NCBI GenBank assembly: GCA_037501455.1
Contig: CM074863.1
Location: 59,811,501-59,875,500 of the forward strand
Length of the DNA stretch: 64,000 nt
Source of the DNA: Lantana camara
Taxonomy: Eukaryota > Streptophyta > Magnoliopsida > Lamiales > Verbenaceae
Direction of reading: 5' to 3'
Position 1 is the first letter of the stretch. Each line of letters begins with the position of its first letter. Below are positions 60,401-64,000 of this stretch, piece by piece. A model generated the notes under the pieces. It was not told where the DNA came from and made no database searches. It saw only the letters and a list, made by a program, of their open reading frames with translations. The translations under genes and the position numbers were made by a program.

Positions 60401-60581
60401 GACGATTGAGAAACATCCAGTTGCAATTCAGGACCGGAAAATGCAAGAGTTAAGAAACCGACAGATTCCTTTGGTCAGGGTACTTTGGAGAGATCAGAAA
60501 TCAGAGGAATCCACTTGGGAAACTGAGGAGAAAATGAAGAGATTTTATCCAGAGTTGTTCAAGAACTCGGTTCGGACTTGA
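57459..60581 (+). pseudogene. Element C pol: RT, RNase H, integrase, chromodomain
   Basis: Full-length Tekay/Del-like pol with one internal stop. RT motifs include [14 protein letters not shown], the catalytic FIDD (58245-58256) and [17 protein letters not shown]. RNase H has [15 protein letters not shown] and ends at [15 protein letters not shown]. Integrase shows the H-H-C-C finger (CLTCQKVK), then the D,D,E core (VTMDFVSGL ... [10 protein letters not shown] ... [10 protein letters not shown]). A GPY-type region ([22 protein letters not shown]) and a C-terminal chromodomain ([16 protein letters not shown]) follow. Chromodomains of this kind are thought to steer integration to heterochromatin. 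A single TAG at 57846-57848 (CAG in copy 1) breaks RT; otherwise the frame is open to 60581, 15 bases before the PPT. Confidence 0.9.
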
Positions 60582-60596
60582 GGACAAGTCCTTTTT

Positions 60597-60608
60597 AAGG
60601 GGGAAGGA
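60597..60608 (+). other. Element C polypurine tract
   Basis: AAGGGGGAAGGA immediately before the 3' LTR start TGTGACACCCCG at 60610. Confidence 0.9.
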
Positions 60609-60609
60609 T

Positions 60610-61044
60610 TGTGACACCCCGACTTTCAGACCGTACAGGTATGACGTATGTGCGCGATTTATATTATTTAAATTCATATTCTTTATTCTTTTAATTCTTA
60701 TTTTAAATATTTCTTATGAATTCTATATGATTATGAATGCTAATTGTTAAGATTTGATTCGTTGATGCTTGATTTGATTTCGGAATTTCTCGTGGTTTGA
60801 ATTTGTTGGAGAATTACGTGTTATGAACTTAGATTATGCTCGTTATATGTTTTCGGATTTATTTGTTGAGCTTTTGAATTAATTGTTCGTTCGGAACCTA
60901 AAGGAGGTTAAAACGCTTTTAGCGCACCTTGGGTTCCCATGTGTGTATTTTGAGCTCGGGAATTCGGATTCGAATTCCGTCACCACCGTTGAACTCGTTT
61001 CGATGATTCAAGTTCGATGGACTAAACCTCATAACCTTTTAAGC
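60610..61044 (+). mobile_element. Element C 3' LTR, truncated
   Basis: Matches the first 435 bp of the C LTR up to CCTTTTAAGC, then switches to unrelated LTR sequence at 61045. Confidence 0.9.
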
Positions 61045-61193
61045 AACAAAGCTAGGCGGGACTAACCCCAAACCAAACAATCAATTCAGAGTAATAAAAG
61101 CGGAAGCAATAATTCATTCAATACTTATAGGTACCATATTTACATATCCAGTATACATACTAATAGGTACCAACATTTACATATCAATACAAT
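61045..61193 (-). mobile_element. Minus-strand LTR scrap
   Basis: AAAGCTAGGCGGGACTAACC and GCGGAAGCAAT match the near-terminal part shared by the minus-strand LTRs (compare 5054 and 36640-36720). An imperfect direct repeat with core TAGGTACCA follows. Both ends are lost. Confidence 0.5.
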
Positions 61194-64000
61194 TGTGACA
61201 CCCCGCTCGTCCGACGTATAAGGTACGTTACTTTTCAACCTTTTTATGTGTTTAATTATGTGATTTTGTGTTTTGCGTGACCCTATTTTGAACTCTTTAA
61301 GAGTTTAGGGGCCCCTTTGTAATTCTCTCTTCTAGGGGTTATTTGGTCATTTCTCGTTCGATCGAGAGTTCGACCCTTTTGACCCCTCTTTTGCGTTCGG
61401 GGCAGCGAAATGAGTCCGTAAACTCTAAGTTTGCCCAATTCTAACTTCATTAGCCCGTTCTTTCGACCGTTTTCGTGTACGAGGACCCGAGTTATATACC
61501 CCGAATCCTCGTTGTGCGTGCCATAACTTCAGCTTCAGCCTTCATCATCTTCTCTCCCGCAATATACACTGTTCACACACACTAGAGGTGTGATTTCACA
61601 TACATCACCAAACTTGCTCGTTTCTCGACGGATTTCAATGAACCAATAGTCCATTTCGATTATCTCGACGAGCCCGTCATGATGGTACAAGAATCTCGGC
61701 CAACCGACGACCGACGGTGACGGGATCGGCGAATTTCAGACACAGCAGCGGCTAGGCGGAACCCCCGCCACTTCGCCGCCCTTTCGCGGTAATTTCCGGC
61801 AAGATTTCGGCGACACGCGCCACCCCCCCTGAAAGAAGACCTCCCGGCGCAACCAGGCACGTTGGCGGCGCGGCCATCCCGGCCGCGACGGCGCCGCACG
61901 CGCCGCCCGAAGCTCTCGACGGCGGTGGCGATCACTGTAGCGACGAGTTTGGCCGCTTTCCGGTGACTTTTTCCGATAGGGCTTGATGGTTTCCGAACGT
62001 TTTTGACCTCCTGAACCCATTTCCGGCATCAGATTGGGACGAATCGCGGCGTAGGTGGAGGTTCCGGCGATGACAGCGGTGGCGCAGCTTCGAGGCGGCG
62101 GTTCGGCCTTTTCCCGGCCGGTTTTGGTGATGACTCCTTTACAAAAGTTGCTCCTGTTGACGAGTCCGAGCTATTCGTGGTGGTGACGGCCAGAGAACCG
62201 GCCGGCGGCGGCGGACCGGTGGCGGACCGGGCCTGGACCGGCGGTCCGATTTTCCGACGACTTTTTCCGGGTTTTGGCTAGGGACTTTCATAGAGCTCAT
62301 TACGGGCTTTCCAACGGTATGTCCGGATTTTATTTTCGTTTAGCGGTTTGTATTTAATTTCAGTTTTCATATTAGGATTTTGGTTCGTTTTTTCGTCAAC
62401 GAAGTCCGGCGTGTTTGCTAATTTCTGAAATTTATTGAGGGCTTTTGTCTAGTAGTCCGAGGCGCTCGTTTCTGTCCTTCCGGGGATTTTTTCGACCACC
62501 TGAGGCGGTGTTCCGGTGGCGACCGGTGGCTGTTCGGCCGGCCACGGTGGTGGCATTCCGGCGACTTTCGGAGAGTAGGTTCCTTTTGTCGTGGTGAGTC
62601 CAACGCCACTTCCCGTTCGTCAATCGGATGTCCGGTTGATTTTATATGAATTTTTGAAGTTATTGTATTTTATTCGTTAATTGATTTTAATTGTGCAATT
62701 CGATCCCGTATGTGCTATAAATTGAAATTATGAGTTGTATGATACGTGGAAGTATGCTATGATGTATGAATATTTGATTCGTGATTTATCGAATTTATTT
62801 GTCTCGTTTTACGCCCATCTATTTGAGAATAATTATTGTTTGAGGGGGTGTTAGTGTAATTTTGGAAACTAAATTGATTATGAAATTTTATAAAACATAA
62901 GAAATGAATTATGAAAAGATACGTTGTATTTAATTTGAATAAATTGATCAAGTATGCCAATTGTTAATATATCGTGAAATATGCCAATGTGTAATTTATA
63001 TATTTATTGTTATGTAATTCATGTTAATTTCGTGAGACTTTGTGCATAATATGATTTGAATTCTTAATATCTTAATTTATTTTACGTAATTAGTATTATG
63101 ATTCCATAAGTTATGCATCGTCTAATGTGTAAAATGATTGTGATTTGATATGAATGACTTGATTTGGATAAATGTGAACTAATTGTGCATCATTTGTATG
63201 CGTGAGCATGGCCGTGCGTCTTTGTGGTTATGTTTGGAGTCTGAGTCTTGTGTTCTGTGTGTGTTCAGTTGTTCAGGGGTTTTCCAGGGAGTGTTTGTCA
63301 GCTGTTTGGGTTCCAGTGGGACTCCTTGGCTTGTATTGGCCATTCTCGTCGGTGTAAGGTGAGGTTTTAGGAATTTTTCTTTAGTTAAAGCGACCTACAA
63401 CCCTATATGCTCGTTTTCAAGCCCGCATGCGAATATATATACTATATGTATATTAAATATGTGTCTTACGATATGTTATGAATTTTGTTAATTCGATTTG
63501 ATATGAATCCTTCTGAAATTATACGTATGGGCGTATATAAGCTTAAAATGGTTTTGCAACGAGGCTATGCTCCAAACCGTGTATTTGTAAGCGAACTATG
63601 GGTCTCCTTCAGCTTATTATGAATTTGGAAGACACGGAGAGGTACGTGTATAGCATATGCCGAGTTGCACGGTAAGGTATGTTTCTTACGATATGTTTCT
63701 TAACTATGAATCGTATGTTTCTAGGTTTCGCGAGTTAGGTATGTTTCTTTATGAGTCTTATGAATCCTTTTGAATCTTATGAATCCCTGGGCCCCGGAGG
63801 TGTGGGTAAGGGAGACCCGGTGCGGCTGTTGGGGTCGCCAGTTATCACCCCTGTGCACACGCTCCTTTGAAGTATCTACGCACGACTCTAAGGGAGATGG
63901 AGAAGGCGTGGTGCTTTGAGCCTTCTGTTGAGGCCAAAGAAGGTACGTTGTGGGCTCGCTACCCCACGTATATTGAGTTGCACGATGTGGGCCCGTAATC
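61194..64000 (+). mobile_element. LTR F, start of another long gypsy LTR
   Basis: Begins TGTGACACCCCGCTCG, with no PPT before it, so it is a 5' LTR or solo LTR; it runs past the window end (at least 2.8 kb). It has TATA-like TTATATACC (61492-61499), a GC-rich leader with CGGCGG runs (61680-62260), the GCCGTGCGTC module (63211), a donor-like AAGGTGAGG (63356-63364) and the GC-rich block CCCGGAGGTGTGGGTAAGG (from about 63790) also seen in C (29325). Open frames of 60-97 codons look like products of the GC-rich leader. Confidence 0.8.
61492..61499 (+). promoter_or_regulatory. TATA box of LTR F
   Basis: TTATATACC about 300 bp into the LTR, before a GC-rich presumed transcribed leader. Confidence 0.5.

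Noticed and set aside
1..64000. Host genes, tRNA or rRNA genes
   Set aside because: None could be recognised on either strand; tRNA-like matches are only primer-binding sites.

Overview
The window is repeat-only nuclear DNA, most likely pericentromeric heterochromatin of a flowering plant. It is AT-rich, no host gene is recognisable, and every gene-like stretch belongs to Ty3/gypsy LTR retrotransposons or their decayed relatives. Primer-binding sites resemble the initiator-Met tRNA type (TGGTATCAGAGC), LTRs are very long (about 2.8-4.1 kb), and two chromovirus lineages are visible: Tekay/Del-like (C-terminal chromodomain) and CRM-like (polyprotein 3' end encoded inside the LTR). I cannot name the species.

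Layout. 1-295: end of a plus-strand LTR. 296-11539: two minus-strand copies of a small non-coding element, R1 (3.08 kb LTRs, 797 bp interior), in an LTR-interior-LTR-interior-LTR array; the shared middle LTR carries a 3.84 kb solo LTR (4931-8772, TSD ATTCT). 11540-26449: a minus-strand CRM-like element (gag-pol 11540-15569, leader, PBS and 5' LTR 25578-26449) split by element D. D (15570-25577) is a non-autonomous Tekay-like element with intact gag but only a remnant of the pol end. 26450-27338: dead gag of a further element, E. 27373-32611: plus-strand Tekay-like element C, copy 1, broken in RT. 32653-51832: 1.9 copies of a 10,165 bp tandem unit made of the non-coding element A, whose LTR holds a 4.12 kb solo LTR (LTR-B, TSD GCCGG). 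51831-52409: CRM LTR fragment. 52410-61044: second copy of E gag plus C, with pol running to the chromodomain, PPT and the start of the 3' LTR. 61045-61193: LTR scrap. 61194-64000: start of another long LTR, F.

C and CRM encoded the full machinery (gag, protease, RT, RNase H, integrase), but all visible copies carry stops or frameshifts. D keeps gag plus the cis sites; A and R1 keep only PBS, PPT and LTRs, so they would have depended on helpers. Duplications are nearly identical and share disabling mutations, so they are copies of already dead DNA (or assembly duplicates), not fresh transpositions.

The most striking unexplained signal is a recurring architecture: clusters of short hairpins whose stems change in a compensating way while the loop stays fixed. 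They occur in LTRs of element C, element D, the 4931-8772 solo LTR and the CRM element, and as long arrays just upstream of the PPT in A and D. A second signal is a donor-like AGGTGAGG conserved in the LTRs, paired with an acceptor just before the gag ATG, suggesting a shared leader intron.
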